Shown here: in pieces, positions 36,291 through 46,679 of the stretch
How positions within the stretch are numbered: the stretch's first letter is position 1
Layout of the letters: each line of letters opens with the position of its first letter
From: Tamarix chinensis
Taxonomy: Eukaryota > Streptophyta > Magnoliopsida > Caryophyllales > Tamaricaceae
Assembly: GCA_030549775.1 (NCBI GenBank)
Contig: CM060172.1
Location: 57,665,523 to 57,729,522 of the forward strand
Length of the DNA: 64,000 nucleotides
Direction of reading: 5' to 3'
Position numbers and translations under genes: made by a program
The notes under the pieces: generated by a model
What the model was told of the DNA's origin: nothing
Seen by the model: only the letters and a program-made list of their open reading frames with translations
Database searches by the model: none

Positions 36291-37074
36291 AATCATGAAT
36301 AATTATGATGACATTACTACTGTAATATTTGGAAGGGAATAAATAAATCGGTAAGATTATCCTATGTGCATATCATCTCTTATTATGATCTTATGAATTT
36401 ATGTGACCCTTTATGATTGTATTAATAACTTTCTTAGTACATAAAGAACCAATTATCCTTCTTATTGGTACTATTCATTCCCATTATTAGATACCCCTTT
36501 TGAGGATGTGCAGGTAAATAAGGACCTGTTAGATTACTATGCTACTTACGATGCTCTAATCGGGGTGAAGTGATTTCGTATTTTACCTAGGGTTGGGAAT
36601 CAGAGAGCTATATAATTTGGTTATTGGTTTAAACTATTTTCCCTTCTTTTGTCATTTTTCTTCCCAAATATTTAATTTATGTATTTTGGTTTCCATTTTC
36701 TAAGTAGGCTTTAAAACTCTTACTTATGTTATGAAGTACCCTTGTTCCTTTTTCTTTTCTTTTTTTACTATGTCCCGCATCCTAATTTACTTTTTCCTTA
36801 TAATTGACATGAGGATAGTTCATAAATTAGACTTATATCGATTATAGTGGTAACACCCATTCATGCTTGAATTACATTTTTCTCTTAAATGAATTTTTTC
36901 TAGTTGTAAATTTTAGGGTGTTATATGGTGAGACTATTTCTTTCAAGAGGTTTTTTAGATCACTTCCTACTAACAAGAAACCCTTGAAATAAGGATTTGA
37001 GTATCTACTATGTTACATACATATTTAGAGCCTAAGCCACCTTTTATGGTCTTAACACTATGCATGTGAAACTT

Positions 37075-37943
37075 AGTCATTATACTGGTGTAGCAAAGAC
37101 CTTTCTTTAATCTTAAATTTGAGTGCTATATGGAAGAGAGCTTGCATGATCTCAATACTTTTCCACACGGGGTGCCTTGGAATATTATGGTGTCCATGAC
37201 ATGCTGATGTCTTTGGGAATGGCATTACAATAAGGTATTTCTGACGTATACTAAGGCATTCTGCCATAAATACCTTCATAATTTCATTGACAAAGAGGTA
37301 AATGGATGTTTGGGAGAGAATGGGGTGATAGGTTGCTAGAGGGATAAGATAAGCTCTAAATGTAGAGTGGAAATATCCCCCTCAAGGAAACATCAAGATG
37401 AATGTTGATGGAGCCATAACTGGTAGTTTGTAGCATGCTAATGATGGAGGAGTGCTACAGAACCACTTTGGCTTTTGGATCCATGAATTTTCTTGCAACA
37501 TAGAGCTAACTAATGTTTTTATAGTTGAATTATGGGCCATTTAGAAAGGACTAAGGTTTGATTTTGAGATGGAACTTTCTAAGGTGATAGTTGAAACCAA
37601 CTCTAAGAGACCAATGGAGAGGATTTTGGATAGAACATGAGACACATACAACAATATTGTGATACTTAAAGAATTCAAAAACATTATGGAAATGAAGTAG
37701 AGTTTTGTTCTTCAATATATTTTCCATGAACCTAATAGTTTTGCAAATAAACTTGCAACCTTGCCACAAGGATTTCCTTCCTTTGTGTACCCATCGATTG
37801 TGCTCCCTTGCCCAAGGCCTTAGCCATATATTATGTAATGTTGCTTTCGACATATGCCTCCCAAGGTACATAATAACTAAACTGGACAGCTTATCCTCTT
37901 TTCCCATAAAAAAAAGTATACTCAACCATGAGACCAAAATCTA
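37075..37943 (+). pseudogene. LINE C-terminal remnant with RVT_3 RNase H domain
   Basis: Tail of an L1-type LINE. The region before 37360 contains L-W-E-W-H-Y-N-K-V-F, matching the end of the zinc-binding domain (IWxxRNxxxF). From about 37368 the RNase H-like domain begins: V-E-W-K-Y-P-P-Q-G-N-I-K-M-N-V-D-G-A, then G-G-V-L-Q-N-H-F-G-F-W, E-L-W-A-I, V-I-V-E-T-N-S, and F-H-E-P-N-S-F-A-N-K-L-A. The conserved acidic residues are D of NVDG, E of ELWA, and N in place of D in ETNS; the final D of VAD is N. At least four stops are present. A 5' end and target duplication were not found; it follows the LTR end at 36925 closely. Confidence 0.8.
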
Positions 37944-38117
37944 ATAGAGTGTTTGTTTGAATATATATATTTATAAATTTTTTGAATAAATTAAGATAAT
38001 CAAATTATCTACTCCAAGTTATAAATATGCGTGTGTTTATTTGTTAGGATAATTTAAAAATTATACAATATGTATAAATATCAAATAATCAATTGATAAA
38101 TTAGTATCTACTACATA
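37944..38117. other. Unassigned AT-rich spacer
   Basis: No feature recognised other than short AT runs. Confidence 0.4.
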
Positions 38118-38475
38118 TGGGATGCTTTAGACACATTAAGGTACTATGACCTTAGCCTTAAGCATAAGAAGGAACAAGGCTATACATTATGTGTCTTCAA
38201 TTAGGTGGTCATGATAAGTTAGCCTCCTAAACAAGCACATAGTCATCAATCGTATATTATATGTTTAATTTAGGATAATTTTTATTTAGGTTCATTGACA
38301 TTTACCCATCATTTGGATTGGGATGAACTGGGGTGAATCACCTTATTCACCTTTGTTCATCTTATTGGGGGATGGTGTTTAAAATGTTCATCTAGATTAA
38401 TCATTGTAAAATTTCTCCTTCATTTGCTCTATTCATCCCATTTTGATTAACCTCATTTTGGAGGGTAATGGGGGT
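38118..38475. repeat. Local tandem duplication, copy 1
   Basis: Aligns by eye over its whole length with 44726-45063 (shared words 'ggaacaaggctat', 'attaggtggtcatgataagtt', 'caagcacat', 'tagtcatcaatc'). The gypsy element at 38532-44695 lies between the copies. Confidence 0.85.
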
Positions 38476-38526
38476 GAAGGTGAAAATACAAGTAATATTT
38501 ATATCAAATCATGTAGAAATACTCAT

Positions 38527-38531
38527 GTTCT
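38527..38531. repeat. 5-bp target site duplication GTTCT (left)
   Basis: gttct immediately left of the LTR start tgatgcata, identical to 44696-44700. Confidence 0.9.
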
Positions 38532-39453
38532 TGATGCATATAAGATCCAACTTGGGTCATGCTAGGAAGTGGAGTCTAATTAAGATTAGATCAACTAAAA
38601 ATTAAGATTAGAATGGGGAGAGATTGGAAAAGATGAAATTGATTCTTGGTACCTCCTTAAGTCAATACTCACAAAAACCAACTAAGGTTTAAACTTTTAG
38701 GATAAATCTTGGAAGATTTCGTGAAAACTTCAAACTCCTACACTAGAGTTAATGAAGGGTGACTCTTGGTTTTGAGAGAAAAATGTGTGTGGCCAAACAA
38801 CATGTTCCTATCTTTCATTCTTTGTTTGGTGCTTATAAATGGAGTTTAGGATTAAATATTAAAACTTATTCAACAGATACATGTGATTTCAGCTAACACA
38901 AATGAAGAAAACTACCTAATACAACACCCATGTGATTTGGCCATGGGTTTTTTCTTTGTAGATTTCTAATAGGGGGATCATCTATCATATTTCCAACTCA
39001 TGTATCTGCCACTTGATCCACTAGTAAAGATAGTTGAATCTTGTAAGGGATAAAAAAAAGTAAAGAATATCTTCTACCCTTCCTTATTATTTCCAAAAAT
39101 CTATATTATTCTTCTCAAGTGCTGAAAAGGACTTATCATGTAGCTTAAAAGGGAGTTCTAGCTGTTTTGTGTGGTTTTTTGGGTGCAAAATGGGCTACAT
39201 TTTGGGATATTTTTGAAGCTAAAATAATAAAATAAAATGATCTAAAAAGGGTGGGAAAAATTAGCAGAAAACATGGATTAAAAAGGTGGGGTATTATTAT
39301 ATGGAGGTGAAGGTTGGGAAGGTTTACATGGCTTACATGGCTAGTTTTCTTAGGAGTAATTAATTTTTCCTAGTGATGAGAGTTTCGTAACTCTCAAAGA
39401 TAGGAAAATTAATGGTAAGAGTGTGTTCATCAAATGAGGATGCTCCTACATCA
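38532..39453 (-). repeat. 3' LTR of gypsy element (left copy)
   Basis: 922 bp, plus-strand ends tgatgcatataag...gatgctcctacatca, the TG...CA form on either strand. Homologous to 43752-44695, for example 'tcatgctaggaagtgg' near 38557 and 43775. Confidence 0.93.
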
Positions 39454-39478
39454 TCCTCTCTCTCTCTCTCTCTCTTGA
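39454..39478 (-). other. Polypurine tract, (GA)n type
   Basis: The minus strand reads a run of about nine GA units (caagagagag...gagga) ending exactly at the 3' LTR start. Position and composition identify it as the plus-strand priming site. The (CT)n microsatellite seen on the plus strand is therefore functional in origin. Confidence 0.85.
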
Positions 39479-42210
39479 AGAGCAACTTCCTTGTCTTCGA
39501 AGGGTTTATCATGAATGTAAGGAAGTAAATATCCCACATTAAAAGTGTTTGATATATCTCTCATTTCCTCAAGTAGCTCCAACTTATATGTGTTATAACC
39601 AATCTTTTCAATAACCTTGTATGGGCCATCACTTCTAGGCATGAGTTTCTTCTTCCATTTACAAGGAAATCATTCCTTCCTAAGGTAAATGTAAACTAGG
39701 TCTCCTAGCTTGTACAAGTGTTGCTTTCGGCTCTTGTTATATTTACTCTTGTACATCTCATTGGCCCTCTTAATTTTTTGATCTCATCTACTCATATTTT
39801 CCGAGCCCTTTCTTATGTATTGAAGTTAGTTTAGGCTTAGATGGGGAGAGGTAAGAGATCGATGGGAATAGTAGGGTTCACCCCATATACTACTTCAAAA
39901 GGCCTATAACATAGATTGGCGATTTGTTAAAGGTAACTCGACATGAGATGGTTTGGTGTCCTAATCCTTTAAGGAGTTGTGAACCAAACTTCTGAGGAGC
40001 ATGGTGGGGGACCTATAGGTGGCCTCAATTTTCCATCGATTTGTGGATGTTAGGTGGTACTAAATAGGAGTTTGGTGCCTATTAGCCTCCATAAAGTCTT
40101 CCAAAAATAGCTAAGGAACTTAGTATCCCTATCTAAACCAACAGATTCAAGAATACCATGCTGTCTAACTATGTCCTTGAAGAATAGATCAACTATATAA
40201 GAGGTATCATCCATCTTCTAATAGGTAACAAAATGAGCCATCTTAGAGAACAGATCCACCACCATCATTATAGCATCACTCTATCTTTGTGTTTTAGATA
40301 ATACTACAATGAAGCTGGCACTCACATTATCCCATGGTTGGTGTAGGATAGATAGAGGAGTATAAAGCCCTTGGTACAATTGACTCTTGGACTTTTGATA
40401 AGTGACACATCTTGGTATTGCACATTTCCTACAAGTTTGGGCCAATAAAAATGCTCACTATGTACATCTATGGTATTATTGATGTCGAAGTGTCCAACTA
40501 CTCCTCCTCCATACACTTCCCTTATAAGTAATACTCTAATGGAGCATTTGGGAATGCAGAGCTTATTTTTCTTAAAAAGAAACCCTTCCTAAAAGACAAA
40601 TAGTAGCTAAAGTCTACATCCTTTTTATAGAGCTCCTAAATGCACCTAAACCCCAATAATCTTGCTTCTATCAAAGAGTGCATACAATACCTCCTAGAGA
40701 GATGCTCCTATAAGTTTGGCTACAAATAAAAAAATTATAATAATTATACCCATCTTGCATGTGTTAGATTAAGTTTGTGTTTGGCCTTTGATGTAGTTCA
40801 ATGACTCATGATCTGTGTGTATAACAAACTATTGGGGTCGTAAGTAGTAGGACCAATGATCTAGAGCTCTTACCAAAGTATATAACTCTTTGTCATATGT
40901 GTTATAATTTATCCTAGATCCATTGAGATTTTCACTAAAGAAGGAGATCATTTTAGTAAAACAGCTCCAATACCCACTCCACTAGCATCACACTCAACCT
41001 CAAATAATTTGTTGATGTTGGGTAATGTTAGGATAGGTGCTTTGCTTAACTTCCCCTTAATCACCACAGAGGCATCTTGTGCAAGCTTGTTCCACTTAAC
41101 TTCGCCCTTCTTCATGCATTCAGTTATCGGGGCTAGTAGGATGTTGAAATCCCTAATAAACCTCCTGTAAAATGAAGCTAAACCATAAAAGATCTCACTT
41201 GTGTAAGGCTTAGCATACAACTTGTGACCCCTAAGTGCTATAAATAAACATTAACATGCTTTACATATTCTTCTTCACTAGATCCATACACAAGGATATC
41301 ATTAAAGTAAACTACTACAAACTTGCTAATGAATGGCCTAAGTACCTCATTTATAAGTCTCGTAAAGGTATTAGGGGCACTTTACAAACCAAATGGCATA
41401 ACCATCCACTCATAAAATCCTCCCTTGGTTTTAAATGTGTTCTTGCACTCATCACCATCTTTCATTCTTAGTTTGTAGCAGCCACTCCTTAGGTCTATTT
41501 TGGAAAACAAGCATGCACCATTTAGATAATGATGCATATCATTAAGTCTAGGTATATTATACATATACTTGATGGTAATGTTGTTGATAGCTCTACTATC
41601 CACACACATTCTCATGGTACCATCTTTCTTTGGTATAAGCAAGGCAGGTATGACACAAGAGCTAAGGGGCTCCCTTTTCAAACCGTTAGATAATAATTTA
41701 TTTGCTTGCCTTGTAACTCCAATAACTCATTAGGATTACACATACAGGCTACCTTATTAGGGAGTATAGCACAGGGTACAAAGTCAATTTGGTGATCTAT
41801 CCCTCTAATGGGGGTAATACATGGGATAGGTCATTAGGGAATACATCATCAAACTCTTTAAACAATGCCCTAACCCTCGGTTCAATACAAGCCCTCCCCT
41901 CATTCTCCGCAAACAATAACAATAAGTACATTACTTTCACCTTTACTATAGCCTTATTTATACAATTTTCACCTATGAGTAAAGACTTTTTACAACTCAT
42001 GTCAACATAAATAGGCATAGTAATTAAAGGGGTGAGTAAAATCTTCTTCTTGGCAAACTTCAAGTAATAGGTGTTCTTCCTTCCATCATATAGGACACTC
42101 ATATCAAATTGACATAGCTTCCCCAAAATTAATTGACAAGCATCCATTAGTACTGCATCACATACCACTTCATCTTGGTAGGTCTTTCTAATGGAGAATG
42201 TCACCTTCAT
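39479..42210 (-). pseudogene. Gypsy pol remnant: RT, RNase H, integrase
   Basis: Replication enzymes of the element at 38532-44695. In minus-strand order: 42210-41797, protease-RT linker with D-A-C-Q-L-I-L-G-K; 41681-41382, RT with [10 protein letters not shown] and S-K-I-D-L-R-S-G and V-M-P-F-G-L; 41309-41295, active-site motif reading Y-F-N-D instead of Y-F-D-D; 41220-40948, RT thumb/RNase H start with F-Y-R-R-F-I-R-D-F and [10 protein letters not shown]; 40516-40400, zinc finger part with G-H-F and F-Y-W-P-K; 40300-39950, integrase core with D-L-F-S-K-M-A-H-F and D-R-D-T-K-F; 39642-39479, C-terminal end with D-G-P-Y-K-V-I-E-K-I and I-S-N-T-F-N-V. The final catalytic Glu of the core could not be placed. 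The many stops and the D-to-N change rule out activity. Confidence 0.92.
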
Positions 42211-43520
42211 TTACTTTGTCACCTCCACTATGTTACCATCAATAAGCCATTGTAGCTTATATGGTTTGTCTTATTTTGTAGTGGTAAGACCAAGCTTCTC
42301 TACCAAAGTGTACAAAGCAACATTGGCACAACTAACTCCATCCACAGTAAGAGAACATATTTTTCCAATTATGGTGCATTTGGTTTGAAAAATATTTTCT
42401 CTTTAGGATTCATCACATTTGACCTCCTTAGTGTGTAACATCTTCCTAATCAATTAGGATTCTCCCAAATCTAGTGGTACATACTCTTCCTCTCCATTTA
42501 AGACTGACTCATCCTCCTCTTCCTCACTTTTTTTACCTCCTCTAAATCCACCATGGTCATGACCCTCTGGTTAGGACACTCATTTTGGCAGTGCCCCAAG
42601 CCTTAACACTTAAAACACCTTAAACGTTTGGCTTGATTCTCAACCACCACTCCCTTACTCTTCACATCTTTTTTCAAAGGTGTGGAAGGAGTTTTGAATG
42701 GTGGAGGGGTCTCTCTTTAGGTACTAGCACCCTTATTTGGACCCCCTTACCTCATGGCCCTCTTCTCTTTCATATGTTTTTCAACCTTGATAGCTAAATG
42801 GTATAGCTCATCTAAGGAGTAAAAACTATGCATTTCCACATTCCTAGAGATATCTTGCCTAAGTCCACCAAGGAACCAAGACATAGTATACTCCTCTAGC
42901 TCATCTAAACCGAGCCTGAGAGTTTTTCAAACTCCTTAATATACTCCTCTACACTTAATGATCCTTGATTCATATAGAAAATTTTATTTTATAAGTCTTG
43001 AGTGAAAGAAGGATGAAGAAATCTCTCCTTCATCAACTTCTTCATTTTCAACCAAGACTTAACTTTTAACTTTTCTTTTTTCTCCTCTTATGAACCAAGT
43101 TATCCCACCACAATTAGGCATGGCCTTTGAGCTTAAGAACCACTACCTTAAAGGCTTTGGTGTTAGAATATCCCTTAGCATTAAACAATCTACTACACCT
43201 CAACTCCTATTCCAAAAATTCTTCAAGATTGTGATTGCCTTCAAACTCTAGGATCTCAACTCTAACATTGTGAAAATTCTCTCCACTTTTTTCGTTCTTC
43301 CTCCTTATATCTAGAGAATAATCACTAGAGGATGAATATTCTCCGTCTTCACTTTCAACATACTCTCCATCCCCATAATGGTCTTAAGTTAGAGGAATTT
43401 CTTGGTTTGTGTTTTCGTCCACAGTAAGAAGGATGGTCTCCTAGATATCAATCACTCTTCTTATATAACTTTGAATACACTCAATAGCTTTATCCCTCCT
43501 TAAATTATTTGTCTCCTCAA
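42211..43520 (-). pseudogene. Gypsy gag and protease remnant
   Basis: Minus strand of the same element. Gag: about 42900-42745 reads E-L-Y-H-L-A-I-K-V-E-K, then a zinc knuckle near 42630-42570 reads C-F-K-C-L-R-L-G, stop, H-C-Q-N-E-C-P, a CCHC with a stop just before the His and altered spacing. Protease: about 42370-42230 contains I-C-S-L-T-V-D-G-type and C-A-N-V-A words and E-K-L-G-L-T-T-T-K in neighbouring frames, as in the clade whose protease active site is (I/V)DGGSCxN rather than DSG. The N-terminal gag part up to 43520 is rich in Lys/Glu and frameshifted. Confidence 0.75.
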
Positions 43521-43736
43521 AGCTTAAACCTCTTGGTAAAGGGAAGTATCCTATTGAAGACAAAGAAAGTTTTAGAAGGTAAGAAAAGGAAGTTAATTTT
43601 GGTTAAGGGTGGGAAAAAAATTGTGTTGCAGCTCGAATGCAATGGTGTTTGGCTCAAAATTTCTATGTGTGTGGGTTTAAGGTTCGACATTGATGGTGGA
43701 AGACAAAAAAATAAGACCCAAATTGCTACAATATAA

Positions 43737-43749
43737 GCTTTGATACCAA
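43737..43749 (-). other. Primer-binding site, initiator tRNA-Met type
   Basis: The minus strand reads ttggtatcaaagc, 2 bases from the inner end of the right LTR. Confidence 0.88.
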
Positions 43750-43751
43750 GT

Positions 43752-44695
43752 TAACGCATATGAGACCTAACTTGAGTCATGCTAGGAAGTGGTAACTAAT
43801 TAAGATTAGATTAACCAAAAATTAAGAGTAAAATGAGAAGAGATTGAAGAAGATTAAATTGATTATTGGTATCTCCTTTAATCAATACTCACAAGGACCG
43901 CCTAAGGTTTAAAATATTAGGATAGATCTTGGAAGATTTTGTAAAAACTTCAAACTCCTACACTAGAATTGAAGAAGGGTGACTCTCAATTTTGAGAGAA
44001 AAATGTGTGTAGCTAAAACAAGTTGTTCTTTCTTTCATTCTTTGCTTGGTACTTATAGATGGAGTTTAGGATTAAAAGTTACAACTTATCCAACTAATAC
44101 ATGTGATTTGATAAAAAATAAATAAAGAAAACTACCTAATACACCACCCATGTTATTCAACCATAGGGTATTTTTTGTGTAGATTTCGAATAGGGGGATC
44201 TTCTAGCATATTCCCAACTCATATAACTACCACATGATTCATAAGGAAAGAGAAAATGATCATTTTAATCTTGTAGGGGATAAAAAAAAAGTAAAGAATG
44301 TCTTCTAGCCTTCATTGTTCTTCCCAAAAATCTGCATTGTTCTTTCTAAGTGTTGAAAAGGACCTGTTATGTAGCTTGAGAGGGACATGTGACTTGTTTT
44401 GTGTGGCCATTATAGGCGCAGAATGGGTTACAATTTTGGAATATTTTTGGAGCTAAAATAACAAAAGGAAATGAGTTAAAAAGGGTGGGTAAATTAGGGA
44501 AAATGTGGCTTAAAAAGGTGGGGTATTATTATATGGAGGTGATAAAGATTGACAAGGTTTGCATGGCTTGCCTAGCTAGTTTTTTTAGTAGTGATTAATT
44601 TTTCCAAGTGATGAGAGTTTTGTGACTCTCAAAATTTTGTTTAAAAAAAATTAAGAACAAGAGTGTGATCATCAAATGATGATGCTCCCACATCA
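43752..44695 (-). repeat. 5' LTR of gypsy element (right copy)
   Basis: 944 bp, plus-strand ends taacgcatatgag...gatgctcccacatca. The inner end has decayed from tgatgcata to taacgcata. Confidence 0.93.
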
Positions 44696-44700
44696 GTTCT
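44696..44700. repeat. 5-bp target site duplication GTTCT (right)
   Basis: gttct, identical to 38527-38531. Confidence 0.9.
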
Positions 44701-44725
44701 AATACCTCCCTAGTTAAATATAAAG

Positions 44726-45063
44726 AGGATACTTTGTACATGTTTAAGGAACCATGACCTTAGCCTTAATCATAATGAAGGAACAAGGCTATCCATTATG
44801 TGTCTACGATTAGGTGGTCATGATAAGTTGGCCTCCCAAACAAGCACATTGTCATCAATCATGTACTATATGTTTGATTTAGGATAATTTTTTATTCAAG
44901 TACATTGACATTTACCCTTTGTTTGGATTGGGATGAATCACCTCATTCACATTCGTTCATCCTGTTTGGGGATGGTTTTTAAAATGTTCACCTAGATTAA
45001 TTATTGTTAAACTTTCTCCCTCATTTACCACCATTCACCCCATTTTTATTAACCTCATTTTGG
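44726..45063. repeat. Local tandem duplication, copy 2
   Basis: Homologous to 38118-38475. The 20-bp phrase gttctaatacctccctagtt occurs at 44696 and again at 45066, bracketing this copy. Confidence 0.85.
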
Positions 45064-45318
45064 ATGTTCTAATACCTCCCTAGTTCAATATAAAAGGGTA
45101 TAAGTATCATTTATTGTATTTGTTAATGACCATTCACCTCAATTCAAACATAATTAAAACAATATTCACCTCAATTCACTTAGTTTATGTTAATATTTAT
45201 ATAAACATTATTATAAAATATTCACCATAATTTACCTTAATTTCCCTCATTTATGTTATTTTTTAAAATGTACTCTCACCTCGATTCAACTCAATCCAGA
45301 TAAACCATTAACCAAATA
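44918..45318. mobile_element. MITE-like foldback element
   Basis: The left arm, tttgtttggattgggatgaat (from 44919), pairs with the right arm, gattcaactcaatccagataaacc (45283-45306), whose reverse complement reads ggtttatctggattgagttg. The interior repeats ttcacctcaattca words in both orientations. It has no coding capacity. A target duplication was not established, so the superfamily is open. The left half of the same sequence is present in duplication copy 1 (from about 38306). Confidence 0.6.
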
Positions 45319-45726
45319 TTTTTATTCATGTTTCACTTGCATAATTGCAATTAACTACCTTCAAACTTGAATTAAATTTCACTTGAGTGCTTAAGTGGTG
45401 AAAATAATAATCTTATTTCTAATTTTATGCGGATACCTTTTTAGGTATTTGAGTGAGAATAAATTCAAAAGTGGAGGTACATGAGTAAAACAATATAAAT
45501 CATAGGATGGTTGGAAAATATTAGATAAAATATATGGGGGGGGATCTAAATGGAATTTATCTTAAAATACAAAAAGTGCATGTTTGATTAATTTTTGATA
45601 TTATATTTAGCATCAACTTTCATTATACTATTCCCTTTAAACAAAAAAGAGAGAGTGGCCAAATTAAAAGGCAAAGGGTGCGGATTCCATTGGGTTTTTT
45701 TTTTGTGCGATAATACTATGTGCCTT
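45319..45726. other. Unassigned spacer at the edge of the gene island
   Basis: AT-rich; one poly-G run (45536-45543) and no recognised feature. Confidence 0.4.
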
Positions 45727-45841
45727 CTCGTACACCAAATCTTTTTTATTTAATCAAAGTCGTTGAGAAATGTATTTGCTGGTACTATCTAATAGTTTCT
45801 TCTCGTACAACAAATCGTTTTTGTTTAATCAAGTCGTCGAG
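45727..45841. repeat. Short direct repeat, ~75-bp period
   Basis: ctcgtacaccaaatc...tcgttgag (45727-45768) and ctcgtacaacaaatc...tcgtcgag (45802-45841). Confidence 0.85.
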
Positions 45842-46249
45842 GACAAGTTATTAAAGGTGGGGAACGAACGATTGTGTGACTGTTCATGACTTATTTTATT
45901 TATTTATTTTTTGGTCTGAGCTGCTTTAGTGAGGAAAAAGAGTGGGGGCAGAGATAGAGTAAAGGATTGAGCAATTCCAGGAGTACATCCCCCCCCCCAT
46001 TAAGACCGTGAAAAATGCGTGCTCTCCCCCACATTATTTTAAGATTGGATTTAAAAAAAAAAAAAAAAAGCTGCTAAGATTATATTTATATATATTGCTC
46101 AATTAATGTTTTTAACAGAGAAATTGAAGGGCAGTAATTAGGCTTACGAAAGAGAACACAAGGAAGCTTTATGCCAACGTAGGAATTTATGCCAATGTAG
46201 GAATCAATGTAGCCAAGATACCAGGCATCGGCAATCACGAAATGAATAA

Positions 46250-46665
46250 GAATTAGCGCGTACGATAAGGAAGATCGATAGTATTAAAATCAATCAAACC
46301 GTAATGATGTCGAGGGAGCATATTATTCCATCATAATCTCCGCTTTAATAATGTAGCACTAATATAAATACGTGCTTTCATTTCTCCGTGGAACCGTACC
46401 ATATCGGAATATAATAGCATTATCTCCGCGAGTCGCGTCATCATATCGCGGATGCGTGTATTAGTATTTACTAGTACGTACTACCGGCCGCGGCAGGGTC
46501 GGGGGAAGGACCACGCCAGCCCCAGCCTGCCATGATTTGGGGCTCACTACCCAGAATGTGCGCGCCTAATTAACTGACCGACCATGCGGGCACCTAGCCA
46601 AGCGTGGATTTGTAGGAGTCCTACCTTGGCCCGCCGCCCAGGTAGACAACTTATAATAAGCTATG
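46250..46665. other. CpG- and GC-rich island without recognised gene
   Basis: Contains cgcgagtcgcgtcatc, tatcgcggatgcg and ccggccgcggcagggtcggg within about 150 bp, a density unlike anything in the flanking element DNA. No frame longer than about 50 codons was supported. It could be an upstream or unmethylated regulatory region, or the remains of a gene end. Confidence 0.5.
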
Positions 46666-46679
46666 AAGTACGGAAGCTC

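Larger units (their letters stand above)
35300..36925 (+). repeat. Long LTR, right part, continuation across the CACTA insertion
   Basis: 'taaccctagggtaggttattatcgtatgtataag' near 35380 aligns with 19548-19582 of the intact copy, just past the point where the left part stops at 22491. It ends aaattttagggtgttata. Together with 21115-22491 it gives about 3.0 kb, matching the other copies once its extra tandem units are allowed for. Confidence 0.7.
38532..44695 (-). mobile_element. Complete but decayed Ty3/gypsy LTR retrotransposon (6.16 kb)
   Basis: Two LTRs (38532-39453 and 43752-44695), a PBS next to the right LTR, a polypurine tract next to the left LTR, and coding order gag-PR-RT-RNase H-IN on the minus strand. 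It is flanked by perfect 5-bp duplications GTTCT. By eye the LTRs agree at roughly 80-90 percent, so the insertion is old. All coding regions carry stops or frameshifts. Confidence 0.95.

Noticed and set aside
31990..36925. Apparent 4.9-kb DNA transposon with inverted ends tataacaccccc...agggtgttata
   Set aside because: The two ends belong to two long LTRs in opposite orientation (31990-34846 and the right part of another copy), separated by CACTA subterminal repeats. LTR termini of this family are themselves inverted repeats.
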